Shown here piece by piece: positions 1-9,800 of a DNA stretch of 64,000 nt. Below the pieces are notes generated by a model. It was not told where the DNA came from. It saw only the letters and a list, made by a program, of their open reading frames with translations, and did no database searches. The position numbers and the translations under genes were made by a program. Each line of letters starts with the position of its first letter. The stretch's first letter is position 1. Source of the DNA: Streptomyces sp. CB01249 (lineage in GTDB: Bacteria > Actinomycetota > Actinomycetes > Streptomycetales > Streptomycetaceae); assembly GCF_001905735.1 (NCBI RefSeq), contig NZ_LISW01000001.1:1484155-1548154 (forward strand), given 5' to 3'.

Positions 1-377
1 GCGAGCGCGCCGTGCGAACCGCGCGGGACCAGCTCGGCCGTCGTCTCGGTGAACGGCAGCACGGTCACCCGGCCCTCGGGCACCACCGTCTCGCCCTGCT
101 CGCCGGTCGGCACCACCCGGACCCCGAACGGCGTCTCGCCCGCCGGTACCGTCGCGTCGCGGGGCGGCCGCAGCATGAGCGATACGGTGCCCGAGTCGCC
201 CGGGTAGAGCGACAGCACGGCCGGCTCCACCGCCGCCCAGGCGGCGCACGCGCCGACCACCTCGAAGCGGTACTCCTCGACGGTCCGACCGGAGTTGCGG
301 ACCTGAAGGGGGACAGCCGTCTCGGCGCCCGGTGCGGCGCTGACGGTGGACGCGTCGAGGCTTGCCGTGAGACTCAT
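1..377 (-). CDS. hypothetical protein next to eCIS locus (partial, runs off left edge)
   Basis: The reverse-strand frame opens at the ATG at 377 and stays open to the window edge, giving about 125 residues starting MSLTASLDASTVSAAPGAET. The visible part looks like an immunoglobulin-like beta fold (short alternating hydrophobic strands, PGDSG turn, 'LRPPRDATVPAGETPFGVRV'), the type of domain that often precedes a larger module. I recall proteins with this N-terminus beside Streptomyces injection-system loci, annotated loosely as hydrolytic proteins, but nothing in the visible part shows catalysis. It is divergent from the LuxR gene across about 207 bp. The C-terminal part is not in the window, so no function is assigned. 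Confidence 0.7.
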   Translation of the reverse strand, partial: MSLTASLDASTVSAAPGAETAVPLQVRNSGRTVEEYRFEVVGACAAWAAVEPAVLSLYPGDSGTVSLMLRPPRDATVPAGETPFGVRVVPTGEQGETVVPEGRVTVLPFTETTAELVPRGSHGAL

Positions 378-434
378 ACGGCGGACCGTAAGGTCGCCGC
401 CCAGGTCGCACATCGGCCGCGAAGGAACACTTTC

Positions 435-521
435 GGGCACATTCGGTGCCCCGCCCAAGCAAATTGGTTTCCTCCTCAATGAACGAGGGCATCTTCTGTC
501 CGCCTCCTCACCAATGAGGCG
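435..521. promoter_or_regulatory. divergent control region with two inverted repeats
   Basis: The gap between the divergent edge gene and the LuxR gene holds two inverted repeats: GGGCAC-5 nt-GTGCCC at 435-451 and CGCCTC-9 nt-GAGGCG at 501-521. Both could be regulator sites or mRNA hairpins for the LuxR transcript. I see no convincing -35/-10 pair. Being operators is inference only. Confidence 0.3.
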
Positions 522-584
522 CACGAACACGGCTGCGAGGCGTGTGCCAGATGTGCTTCCGGCCGTCACACAGGGGGAGCACAC

Positions 585-1211
585 ATGGAGCGCACCACTG
601 TCGCGTTACGGGCCCAGGATCCGATCTCGCAAGCCGGAGTGGCCAGCCAGTTGAGGGCGCGGCCCGAAGTGAACGTCGTGGACTGGAGTGAGGAGGGGCC
701 CTGGCCCGATGTCGTCGTCATGGTCGTGGACGCCGTGGAAGAGGACGTGCTGACGACTCTGCGCCACATCCAGCGGACCACCGACTGCCACGCCGTGCTC
801 GTCACCACGGACATCGACGAACAGAAGCTGGTGAGCGCCGCGGAATGCGGGGTCGTCGGGGTCATCAGGCGGGCCGAGTCCACCCCCGAGCACCTGGTGC
901 ACGTCATCGAGACGGTCGCCCGGGGTGAGGGGCACCTCCCGTCCGACCTGCTCGGCCGACTCCTCGCGGAGGTCGGCCGGCTCCAGGGACAGGTCCTCGC
1001 ACCACGCGGTCTGCACTTCACCGGGCTCGCTGCCCGCGAGGTGGACGTCCTCCGCCTCGTCGCCGAGGGCTACGACACCGCCGACATCGCCACGAAGCTC
1101 GCCTACTCCGAACGCACCATCAAGAACGTCCTGCACTCCGTCATGACCCGGCTGCAACTGCGCAACCGGTCCCACGCCGTGGCGTACGCGATGCGCCAGG
1201 GCCTGATCTGA
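585..1211 (+). CDS. LuxR-family transcriptional regulator of the eCIS locus, with a TTA codon
   Basis: 208 residues. The last 65 form a typical LuxR/FixJ helix-turn-helix (LAAREVDVLRLVAEGYDTAD, then 'SERTIKNVLHSVMTRLQLRNRSHAVAYA'). Residues 1-140 resemble a response-regulator receiver, but the acidic pocket is poor and only one plausible Asp sits in 'VVVMVVDAVEED', so phosphorylation is doubtful. The ATG at 585 follows a GGGGGAG ribosome site. Codon 8 (606-608) is TTA, so translation should need the developmentally timed bldA tRNA. It lies directly upstream of the injection-system genes on the same strand. A LuxR gene at this place is, as I recall, a conserved companion of Streptomyces CIS loci. 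A role as activator of the locus is inferred from position. Confidence 0.85.
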   Translation: MERTTVALRAQDPISQAGVASQLRARPEVNVVDWSEEGPWPDVVVMVVDAVEEDVLTTLRHIQRTTDCHAVLVTTDIDEQKLVSAAECGVVGVIRRAESTPEHLVHVIETVARGEGHLPSDLLGRLLAEVGRLQGQVLAPRGLHFTGLAAREVDVLRLVAEGYDTADIATKLAYSERTIKNVLHSVMTRLQLRNRSHAVAYAMRQGLI

Positions 1212-1239
1212 CGCGGCCCGGCGCCACACGGCCCGGGCG

Positions 1240-1257
1240 GCTGCCCCAAAGGGCAGC
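1240..1257. terminator. short hairpin after LuxR gene
   Basis: A 7-bp stem (GCTGCCC / GGGCAGC) closes a CAAA loop 28 nt downstream of the LuxR stop codon. There is no T-tract, which is common for actinomycete terminators. It may equally be an operator in the promoter of the next gene. Confidence 0.35.
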
Positions 1258-1366
1258 GGACGCTACCCGCCGAAAAGCCTGACTTCCCGCTGTGCGCGCG
1301 GCGTGCGCGGGGGACCGTGTGGGCGCTGTTCTTCGGTGGGAGGTCCGGGTGCGGGGGAGAGAAGCT

Positions 1367-3439
1367 GTGCGGTGGATTCGGCCGGCTGGACGCCCACCCG
1401 GACCGGCCGGCGCGCGCCGTTCGGCGGCGCTCGCCCTGCTCCTGCTGGCCACCGCGTTCGTCCCGGGGCCGGGCCCGGCCGGTGCCGCGCCCGCCGTGCC
1501 CGTCCCCCCGGACCCGTGGGTCACCCCGGCGACCGTGCACGAGGCGCTCGACCCGGGCGGCTCGACCAGTGTCGACAAGTCGGTGCGTACGCCGGCGATC
1601 CCGCCGAAGCCCGAGGTCGTCCTGCTGGTGGACGGTACGGGGAGCATGGAGAAGCCCATCGCGGACGTGCAGCAGAACCTGCCGGCCATCACCGAGAAGG
1701 TCCTTGCCGCGCAGCCCGAGTCGCGCTTCGCCGTCGCCACCTTCGGGGACCAGCAATTCGACCCCACGGGAGGGGAGTTCGAGGTCCTGCAGGGACTGAC
1801 GAATGATCTCGGCAAGGTGCAGGACGGCGTCGACGCGCTGACGACGGACCGGGGCGCCTACAGCATGGGCCCCTCCGAGGACTGGATCAACGGACTCTGG
1901 CAGATCGCCAACGGAGCCGGTGGCGAGACGGTCTTCCGCGAGGGCTCCAACCCGGTGATCGTGCTGGTCAGCGACGCGTCCAGCCACTCACCGAGCGCAG
2001 GCCACACCATCGACGACACGATCTTCGCCCTCCAGGACAAGGGCGTACGGGTCGTCGGCGTCGATGTGGACAGCGCTCTCGGCGACGGGCTCAACGGAAC
2101 CGGCAACGCGCACAACCCCGACTACCCCGACCAGGTCGAGAACCCGCCGACCGACCCGGACCAGGCCACCCGCATCATCGAAGCCACCCAGGGCCGGCTC
2201 CTGGAGGGCATCCAGGGTGACCAGGTGGCCCAGGCCATCGTCGACGGCATGGACAACCTCCCCACGTCCGTCGGCTACCAGCTCAGCGGCTGCAGTCCCT
2301 ACCTCACCGTCGCGCTCGACCCGCCCACCCGCCGGGTGACCAGCGGCGAGACCGCCCACTTCGCCGAGACCATCGACGTCGCGGCCGACGCCCCGCAGGG
2401 CGCCCGGCTCACCTGCACCGTCCAGTTCCTGCTCGGCCCGCAGATCCCGGGCACGGACCGACTCGCCCCCACGGCCGCGCCCGACCCCGACTTCCAGCAG
2501 AAGATCACCATCGACGTGAACGACGTCGACGCCCCGATCGTCACCGTGGACGACCGCATCGCCCGGGCGGACGACGCGGACGGTACGAGGATCAGCTACT
2601 GGGCGACCGCCAAGGACGCCCACGACGGCCGCCTCCCCGTCACCTGCACCCCCGCGTCCGGCTCCCTCTTCCCGATCGGCTTCACCACGGTCACCTGCAC
2701 CGCCACCGACTCGGCGGGCAACACCGCCACCGACACCGCCGAGTTCCAGGTGCTGCCCGCGCCCCCGGCGCCGCTGCCCCCGCCACCCGCGACGGACATC
2801 GCCGTCACGACCGACCTCAGCCCCGCCCGTACCTACATCGGCCGACAGACCCACGCCCGGTTCACCGTGACCAACGCGGGCCCCGACACCGCCAGGGACG
2901 TCGTCCTCGCCACGAGCTGGCCGAAGCCCGGCAGCACGAAGGGCCGCACGCTGACCTCCCTCGGCCGCTGCACGGCCGCCGCCCCCTGCACCATCCCGCC
3001 CGGCGGCCGGATCGAGGTGACGCAGACCGGCACCTACCGTGAACCGATCACCGGGGACGTGCGCGCCACCGTGAGCGGCAATCTGGGCGAACTGCACCCC
3101 GTCAACAACCAGGACACGGAACGGCTGCGCGTCCTCAAGCCCTCCCTCACCGTCACCCCGCAGGTCGCCAAACCCGGCCAGCCCGTCGTGGCGCGCGGCA
3201 AGGACTACCCGCCGGGCGAGACCGTACGCCTGACCTGGAACACCGGCATCACCGCGGACCGCACCGGCGTACGCGTGGGCCGCGACGGCACCTTCGAGGT
3301 CCAGGTGCTGGTGCTGCGCAAGGACACCCTCGGCCCCCGCGTCCTGCGCGCGGACATCACCGGGCTTCCCCGGCTCCAGAAACCCGTCCTGGTCGTCCAG
3401 CGCAACCTTCAGCCACCGGACTTCAAGGGCCGTACGTGA
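1367..3439 (+). CDS. secreted von Willebrand factor A domain protein with HYR and DUF11-like domains
   Basis: 690 residues from the GTG at 1367, which has a GGGGGAGAG ribosome site 4-10 nt upstream; a GTG 75 nt earlier is in frame but lacks one. Residues 1-43 form a signal peptide (basic start, 'SAALALLLLATAFV', Ala-rich cleavage region). A VWA domain follows at about 83-285 with a D-x-T-x-S metal site (VDGTGSM, Asp89) and 'LVSDASSHSP'. Next come a HYR-like beta domain (about 385-465), a DUF11/CARDB-like repeat (about 480-595) and a final Ig-like domain. It ends 16 nt before the cap gene, so it is probably co-transcribed with particle genes although its product is exported. Ligand binding outside the cell is inferred; the target is unknown. 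Confidence 0.8.
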   Translation: MRWIRPAGRPPGPAGARRSAALALLLLATAFVPGPGPAGAAPAVPVPPDPWVTPATVHEALDPGGSTSVDKSVRTPAIPPKPEVVLLVDGTGSMEKPIADVQQNLPAITEKVLAAQPESRFAVATFGDQQFDPTGGEFEVLQGLTNDLGKVQDGVDALTTDRGAYSMGPSEDWINGLWQIANGAGGETVFREGSNPVIVLVSDASSHSPSAGHTIDDTIFALQDKGVRVVGVDVDSALGDGLNGTGNAHNPDYPDQVENPPTDPDQATRIIEATQGRLLEGIQGDQVAQAIVDGMDNLPTSVGYQLSGCSPYLTVALDPPTRRVTSGETAHFAETIDVAADAPQGARLTCTVQFLLGPQIPGTDRLAPTAAPDPDFQQKITIDVNDVDAPIVTVDDRIARADDADGTRISYWATAKDAHDGRLPVTCTPASGSLFPIGFTTVTCTATDSAGNTATDTAEFQVLPAPPAPLPPPPATDIAVTTDLSPARTYIGRQTHARFTVTNAGPDTARDVVLATSWPKPGSTKGRTLTSLGRCTAAAPCTIPPGGRIEVTQTGTYREPITGDVRATVSGNLGELHPVNNQDTERLRVLKPSLTVTPQVAKPGQPVVARGKDYPPGETVRLTWNTGITADRTGVRVGRDGTFEVQVLVLRKDTLGPRVLRADITGLPRLQKPVLVVQRNLQPPDFKGRT

Positions 3440-3455
3440 GAGGGGCGGGCACCAG

Positions 3456-4205
3456 GTGATCCACGAGGTGGACGACGTACTCCGGTCCCTGATCCGGGCG
3501 GAGGTGCTCGGCGGCGGCCAGATCACGGTCGTCTTCGACGCCCCCACCCGGGAGTGGGCCGCCAAGGTCAACGCCCCCATGGTCAACCTCTATCTGTACG
3601 ACATCCGCGAGGACATGCGGCGCCGCGAGCGCGGCCTGCACAACGAGTACGACGAACGCGGCGCCGTCGTGGCACGCCGCCGCCCGCCGCGCTACTTCAA
3701 GCTCTCGTACCTGATCACGGCGTGGACCAAGCGCCCGGAGGACGAACACCGGCTGCTCTCCTCCCTGCTCGCCTGCCTGCTCGGATACGAGGCCCTGCCC
3801 CCGGAGCGCCTGGCCGGTTCCCTCGCCGGGATCGGGGCCGCCGTCCCGATGTCGATCGCCCTGCCCCCGCCGGAGGACCGCTCCTTCGCCGATGTGTGGA
3901 GCGCGCTCGGCGGCGAACTGAAGCCGTCGCTCGACCTGGTGGTGAGCGTGCCCGTGACCGCCTCGCCGACGTACCCGGCGGGACCACCGGTCGGCGACGA
4001 GGGCCTGCACGCACGGTTCGGCGACATGCCGGAATCCCCGGAGCCGGAGTGGGGCGCTCCGCGCGGTCTGCCGGTGTACGGAAGCCGTCCCGGCCGTCCG
4101 GTACGGGAGGAGCCCGTAGCCTCCGCGGCGCGGCGGGGACTGGGGCTGCGGATCACCGAGACGCGCGCGGCCACTGACGCGACGACGGAGGACCCCACCG
4201 CATGA
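3456..4205 (+). CDS. DUF4255 (Pvc16-like) tail cap/terminator protein
   Basis: 249 residues. The N-terminal 180 match the DUF4255 pattern: 'IHEVDDVLRSLIRAEVL' followed by 'VNLYLYDIREDMRRRERG' and 'YFKLSYLITAWTKRPEDEH'. In PVC and related particles this family caps the end of the sheath-tube trunk opposite the baseplate. The C-terminal 70 residues are Pro/Gly/Arg-rich and probably disordered. It starts with GTG after a GAGGGGCGGG stretch and overlaps the AAA+ gene by 4 nt (ATGA), so the two are translationally coupled. Confidence 0.88.
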   Translation: MIHEVDDVLRSLIRAEVLGGGQITVVFDAPTREWAAKVNAPMVNLYLYDIREDMRRRERGLHNEYDERGAVVARRRPPRYFKLSYLITAWTKRPEDEHRLLSSLLACLLGYEALPPERLAGSLAGIGAAVPMSIALPPPEDRSFADVWSALGGELKPSLDLVVSVPVTASPTYPAGPPVGDEGLHARFGDMPESPEPEWGAPRGLPVYGSRPGRPVREEPVASAARRGLGLRITETRAATDATTEDPTA

Positions 4206-6259
4206 CGTCCCCGGGCCGCCCCGACGACGACCTGAACCTGCGCCACCTCCTCGCCCGGGCGACCGCCGTCGAGCAACGCGTCCGCCGCGCGGTGGAGGCC
4301 CGGCAGCGCACGGATCCGGACCCCGAGGACGCGTTCCGGGGCCTGTATCTGACGGACGAGAACATCGCCCGGCTGCTGGACGAGGAGGGGGCGCGGGGGT
4401 TTCCGGACCCGGTCGGGGAGGAGGGCGGGGCCGCTGGGCCCTCCCGGCTCACCGCTCTGGAATCGGACTTCGAGCTCACCCCGCTCGACACCGAGATCCT
4501 GCTCATCGCGCTCGTACCCGACCTGGACGACCGCTTCGAGGCGTTCTACGGGTACCTCAACGACGACGTGACCCGGCGGCGCCCGTCCATCGGCCTGGCG
4601 CTCGGCCTGTGCGGGGTGTCCCCGGCCGACGCCGTCGCCCGCGGCCGGCTGGCGGCGGCCGCCCCGCTCCGGGACGCCGGGCTGCTGCTCGCCGAGGACT
4701 TGGACCGCCCCTTCCTCAGCCGGGCGCTGCGCGTGCCGGACCGGGTCACGGCGCATCTGCTCGGCGACGACACGAGGGATCCGCGTCTCGCGGACGTCGT
4801 GGCGCCCTGGGCGGCGGTCTCGGGCGTCGGCGACCCGGCGGCCCTGGCCCGGGTCCTGGCCGGTGGCGTCCCGCTGGTCTACCTGGGCGAGGACCAGGGC
4901 GGCGCGGGCACGGCCCTGGCCGCGTCGGCACTGGAGCGGGCGGGCCGGAGGGTCCTCGGCGTCGACCTCGCCCGCCTGGCGGCGGACCCGGCTCCCGCCG
5001 ACGCCGTACGCGCCCTGGTCCGCGAGGCGCGGCTGACCGGGGCGGGCCTGGTCTGCGCTCCGCTGGACGCGGTGTCCCGCGAACACCCCGCTCTGTTACG
5101 CCTCCTGACGGCCACCTCGGTACCGACGGTGTTGGTGGGCCGGGTGCCGTGGGACGCCTCTTGGTCCACGGTGCCGCCGCTGCTGGTGCACGCCCCGAGG
5201 GTGGAGCCGTCGGCGCGCGGGGCGCTGTGGAGCGAGGCGTACCGGCGTACGGGGTCGGGCGCTGTGCCTGCCGGGGTCGACCCGGACCACCTCCTGGCGC
5301 CGTTCCTTCTGACGCCGGAGCAGGTCCGGGGGGCGGCCCTGAGCGCCGCGCAGACGGCCCGGCTCGACGGCGGGGCCCTCACCCCGGACCATGTGCGCCA
5401 GGGGGCCCGCGCCCAGAACGCGGCCGGTCTTGACCGCCTGGCCCGCCGCATCGAACCCACGGTGACCTGGGACGACCTGGTCCTCCCACCCGACGCCCAC
5501 GCCCAGCTCCGCGAACTGACCGCCCGCGCCCGGCACCGTGACCGGGTGCTGGGGGAGTGGGCGATGCGGCCGGGCGGGGGCCGGGGGCGCGGGGTCTCGG
5601 CGCTCTTCGCGGGGGACTCCGGCACCGGCAAGACCATGTCGGCGGAGGTGATCGCGGCGGACCTCGGTCTCGACCTCTACACGGTGGACCTGGCGACGGT
5701 GATCGACAAGTACGTGGGCGAGACCGAGAAGAACCTGGAACGCATCTTCACGGAGGCGGCGGGGGTCAACGGGGTCCTGCTCTTCGACGAGGCGGACGCG
5801 ATTTTCGGGAAGCGCTCGGATGTGAAGGACGCGCACGACCGCTACGCGAACGTGGAGAGCGCGTACCTCCTCCAGCGCATGGAGTCCTTCGACGGCCTGG
5901 CGATCCTCGCCACCAACCTCCGCGCCAACCTGGACGACGCCTTCACCCGCCGCCTGGACCTGGTCGTGGACTTCCCGGTCCCGGACCCGGAACAACGCCT
6001 GACGCTCTGGGACCGCTGCCTGGGCCCGACGCTCCCCCGCGCCGCGGACCTGGACCTCCCCTTCTGCGCCGAGAACTTCGAGCTGGCGGGCGGCAACATC
6101 CGCTCGATCGCGGTGACGGCGGCGTACTTGGCGGCGGACACGGGCGGCGAGGTGACGATGGCGACGCTGATCCACGCGGTCCAGCGCGAGTACCAAAAAC
6201 TGGGCCGCCTGACGCTGGCTTCGGAATTCGGGCCGTATCTGGACTTGGCCCAAGGGTGA
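4202..6259 (+). CDS. AAA+ ATPase of the contractile injection system (Pvc15-like)
   Basis: 685 residues. The N-terminal 400 are an alpha-rich region typical of eCIS ATPases. The AAA+ module at about 420-650 has Walker A GDSGTGKT (near residue 473), Walker B 'VLLFDEADAIFGKR', sensor 1 'ILATN' and an arginine finger in 'DDAFTRRLDLVVDF'. Such ATPases accompany nearly all eCIS loci and are thought to help assembly or effector loading, acting in the cytoplasm. A TTA codon at 5096-5098 (residue 299) is a second bldA-linked codon in this locus. The gene is followed by a reverse-strand toxin/immunity pair, which splits the particle operon into two blocks. Confidence 0.92.
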   Translation: MTSPGRPDDDLNLRHLLARATAVEQRVRRAVEARQRTDPDPEDAFRGLYLTDENIARLLDEEGARGFPDPVGEEGGAAGPSRLTALESDFELTPLDTEILLIALVPDLDDRFEAFYGYLNDDVTRRRPSIGLALGLCGVSPADAVARGRLAAAAPLRDAGLLLAEDLDRPFLSRALRVPDRVTAHLLGDDTRDPRLADVVAPWAAVSGVGDPAALARVLAGGVPLVYLGEDQGGAGTALAASALERAGRRVLGVDLARLAADPAPADAVRALVREARLTGAGLVCAPLDAVSREHPALLRLLTATSVPTVLVGRVPWDASWSTVPPLLVHAPRVEPSARGALWSEAYRRTGSGAVPAGVDPDHLLAPFLLTPEQVRGAALSAAQTARLDGGALTPDHVRQGARAQNAAGLDRLARRIEPTVTWDDLVLPPDAHAQLRELTARARHRDRVLGEWAMRPGGGRGRGVSALFAGDSGTGKTMSAEVIAADLGLDLYTVDLATVIDKYVGETEKNLERIFTEAAGVNGVLLFDEADAIFGKRSDVKDAHDRYANVESAYLLQRMESFDGLAILATNLRANLDDAFTRRLDLVVDFPVPDPEQRLTLWDRCLGPTLPRAADLDLPFCAENFELAGGNIRSIAVTAAYLAADTGGEVTMATLIHAVQREYQKLGRLTLASEFGPYLDLAQG

Positions 6260-6271
6260 GGCCGCCCCGGT

Positions 6272-6832
6272 TCAGTGCGCCGGGTTGCCGAGTTCGCGGG
6301 TCGCGGCCCAGTCAAGCCGATGCGGGTTGAACGTGGGCTCCGTGAAGGCGCGGGTTGCCACGGGCGTGCCGGGGTCGCTGAGTTCGGCACCCTGCACGTG
6401 GGTCCACTGAACCGGTGGCGCCGGCTTGAGGATTTCGGCGGCGTATTGTGCGATGATTTTGGGCTTTCCGCCGACGTCCTGAGTGAACAACTGGAGTTCG
6501 TACGCTCCCGTGATGGTGGGGCCTGCCCCCGAGACGTATCCGCAGAACATGGTGTCCCGCTCCTTGTGTTTGAACTCCACGACCATGAAAAGTATGCGGC
6601 GGGCCACTTGGTCAAGGGTCTGCGCGTACTCCTCCAATTCGGCATCGGTGTATCCGGGGCGGCGTCCGATGACGGAGAACATGGGGGATTCGGGAGTGGA
6701 CAGGAAGTGGTTTTCACTGACCCTTCGACGCTCGCTCAGGATTTCGTCACCTTCGCTTCGTAAGGCTGTCGCTTCGGCGTACTCAGCGTCCAGATAGGAG
6801 TTGATGAATTCCGTGGCCTGGTCAAGATCCAT
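6272..6832 (-). CDS. putative immunity protein for the eCIS-linked toxin
   Basis: 186 residues with no signal peptide or membrane segment; it mixes alpha and beta, with a helical N-terminus ('DQATEFINSYLDAEYAEATA') and later strands ('ILFMVVEFKHKERDTMFCGY'). I do not recognise a named family, though an NTF2-like immunity fold is possible. The call rests on position: its ATG overlaps the last 11 nt of the toxin gene, so it is translated from the same message, as is usual for toxin-immunity pairs. Base composition is much lower in GC than the neighbours (32 and 35 G/C of 60 in the lines starting at 6541 and 6421). Codon 24 (6761-6763) is TTA, so immunity may depend on bldA. Confidence 0.6.
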   Translation of the reverse strand: MDLDQATEFINSYLDAEYAEATALRSEGDEILSERRRVSENHFLSTPESPMFSVIGRRPGYTDAELEEYAQTLDQVARRILFMVVEFKHKERDTMFCGYVSGAGPTITGAYELQLFTQDVGGKPKIIAQYAAEILKPAPPVQWTHVQGAELSDPGTPVATRAFTEPTFNPHRLDWAATRELGNPAH

Positions 6833-9800
6833 TGCTCGTCACCTCACGTTTGAGGAAGAGGAAATCATCGGGTCCTATGGTTGTCTTCCGGGGTCCGGAA
6901 GGTGCACCCATGGGGCCGGAAATCTTCCACTCGTATTCGGTCTCCATCACCCTTCGGGCTGGTTCTTTGAACATGGATTTGATCATGTCGCTCAGCTCCT
7001 TCTCGGCTGCGGCGTCGCCGCTCTGGAAGTCGGGAAGGGAACGAATCTTGTTTTCGAAGTAATCCTTGAGGAGTTCGCCGAACGTGATCGTCACGGTGAG
7101 GTCGAGGGAAACCTCGCCGACCCGTGCCGGATCTCCCGCGAACACGGCTACTTCCGTCTCGATCCGGCGTTCGGCCGCGCGCATGGTCACCTGGTTGTAT
7201 GTGTCACTGGTGGTGACGATGTTGAGACCATCCCGGTATCCGGAGCCGCCGAAGATGTCTGCGACAGCGTGCGACCGGTTGAAGTCCTCCCCTCCTATGT
7301 AGCCGGGGGAGTTCTGTGTGACGCCGCGAGGGTCGCCTTCGGGCTTCAGTTGGAGGTCGAAACCCTCCACTTTGAGCTGGGTATCGCGACTTGGATCGGT
7401 CTCGGTGATCCTGAACTGCTTCCCGGCGCGAGTGGTGTACGTCGTGATCCGCCGCTCGCTGTTTCCATCCAGATGGATGCGCTCCGGGTAGTAGTTGGTG
7501 TGCTCGGACTTGCCCGCGGAAGGGAGGTCGAGGCGGCCGTAGGGTCCTATGTCCTGCTGATACGAGTGGGACCCGAGCTCGTTGAGTTGCTCGACCAGGC
7601 CGGCGTTGTTCGTACCGCCGGGGTCGACCTGCCGAACCTTCGTCAGCCCCTTGTTCTTCAGTTCCTCGGGCACGGGGGGCCCGAGTTTTTCCAGGAACTT
7701 CTTCTTCGCAGGGCTTCCGATCCTTCGGAACGTGTACCAGTGGAAGTTCCCGGACTTCTTGAACTCATTCGATGTGAAGTAGGGCGTCAGTGCTTTCTGG
7801 AAGTCTGTGGTTTCAGTGAGCTGGTAAGCACCCTGTGTGGTGCTGTCGATGTCATTTCTGGCCCACAGCGGGGAGGATTCACCGCCACTCGTCTGCACCT
7901 TCACCTTGGTTATGTAGAGCCTCCACCACTCGTCGTGCGCCGACTTGGCGTACTTCTCGGCTGCATCCGGGAGGCTTTCCTGGACCTTCTTGAGGGCTTC
8001 TTCCTCGGTCACGGGGCGGGGGGCGCGAGTTCCGCGTGTGCTTGTCGGATTGACCTTTCCGCGTACGGACCAGCGCTCCCCGTCTTCGACGGGTTCGAGC
8101 GACTTCATGCCGTAGCGTGCGCGGATGCCCGCCAGAACGGGTGTGAGGGCACGGCGTCCGACTGGCCGGTCGCTGAACCTGTTGAGTGCGGCGACAGCGG
8201 CGTCCAGGCCCTTGTCCAGGCGCTTCTGCTTGCCCTGCGGACTGTCGTCCCGGCCCGGCGCTTTGCCCTTGAGCTTGTTCCAGAGCGCCTTGCCCTTTTT
8301 GGCGATGAAGTTGACGATCTTGTCGATCGCTCGGTTCACCGGGCGGGATACCGCGTGGAAGACGGACTTGACCTTTGCGGCGAGGCTGCCGATTCCCAGG
8401 AGGGAGGCGAGGAAGCCGATCAGGAGGGGGACGCTGGCGGCGAGGGCGGATTCGACCATCTTGGGGACGCCGGCCTTGCCGCCGTTGGCTATGGCCACCA
8501 CCGCGTCCAGGACCGAGTTGACGAACTCCACGATCTGGGAGCCCTGGTTCACCACGAACGTGACGATGTCGATGATTCCCTTGACCGCGCGGACGAATGC
8601 GGAGGCGGGGTTCAGGAGGGAGAGGATCCAGGTGATGCCGGCGATGATGACCGTGGGGATCAGGTAGCTCGTCAGCTTTTCCAGGATCGTGGACTTGAGG
8701 TCGCCCGCCTCCTCCTGGATCTCTTTGACCGCGCCGGCCGGGCCCTCCCGGGCGATGTTCTGGGCGACCGGGACCGAGGACTCGACCGCCGTCATCGCCT
8801 GGTCGGGGACGCCCTTGCGGGTCACCCGGGCCCGGATGTTGGCCCAGGTCAGGCCCAGGAGCGAGCCGATCAGTTGGATGATGCCCTTCATGTCGAACTT
8901 CTGGGGGAGTTCGAGGCCCGCCTTCACCGCCGTGCCGAGCAGCCACGACACGACCCCGGTCTTCAGGTGGCCGGCGATGTTCGTCAGGAAGAGATTCAGA
9001 CCCGCGCCGACGGCCGACACCAGGTTGCCCAGGAAGCCGATGGGGTCCTTGATGATCTTCATGATCGCGCCGGCGGCCTTGGCAAGGATGTCCAGGAGGA
9101 GGTTTTTCAGCTCGTTGATGGTTTTTATCGCGCCGACAATCGCGTCCTTCGCCTTGTCGATCAGACCCTTATTGGCCTCCTGGAGTTTCTTGATCTCCTC
9201 GTCGACCTTGTTGAGCGCCGCCGTATATTTCTGGGCCAGGTCCTGGACCAGCTGTTCTGATTTCTCGTTGACCGACGCTTCCAGGTCGTCGAATTTCCCC
9301 GCGAAGTCCTTCGCGGCCTCCTCGCCGAACTGCTTCAGGTCGGCGGGGAGTTTGTCGACCTCCGCCTTCAGCTCGCCCCGGCCCTTCGCGATCCGGGCCT
9401 TCGCCCTGCCCAGTTCGGTGCCGATGATGTCGGCGACCGATGAGATCACCGTCTGCATCTGGGAGACGTACAGCTTGCGGGCCTCCTGGTAGAGGTTGTT
9501 CGCCTCCTCAGGCAGGCCCGCGAACTTGTCCTTCACCCAGCGGGCCTTGCCGGTCCAGCCGGAGTACCGCTTGTCCTTGTACTGCTTCATCCGGCGCTTG
9601 TGGTCCGCCGTGAACGCGTCCCGGGCCGCCTTCTCCCCGGAGGTGAACGCCGCGTCGACCTTCTTGTCCAGGCCGGACAGCGTCGCCTCGACGTCCTTCT
9701 TCGTGCCGTCGTAGACCCTCTGGAGCTTCGCCGTGACCTCGGCGCGCTTCTTCTCGTCCTTCGACTTGGTCTCGCCCTTGCCGCCGTCCACCTTCTGCCC

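Noticed and set aside
1292..1366. Upstream GTG start for the VWA protein
   Set aside because: It would place 25 extra residues before the signal peptide and lacks a ribosome site, whereas GTG 1367 has GGGGGAGAG.
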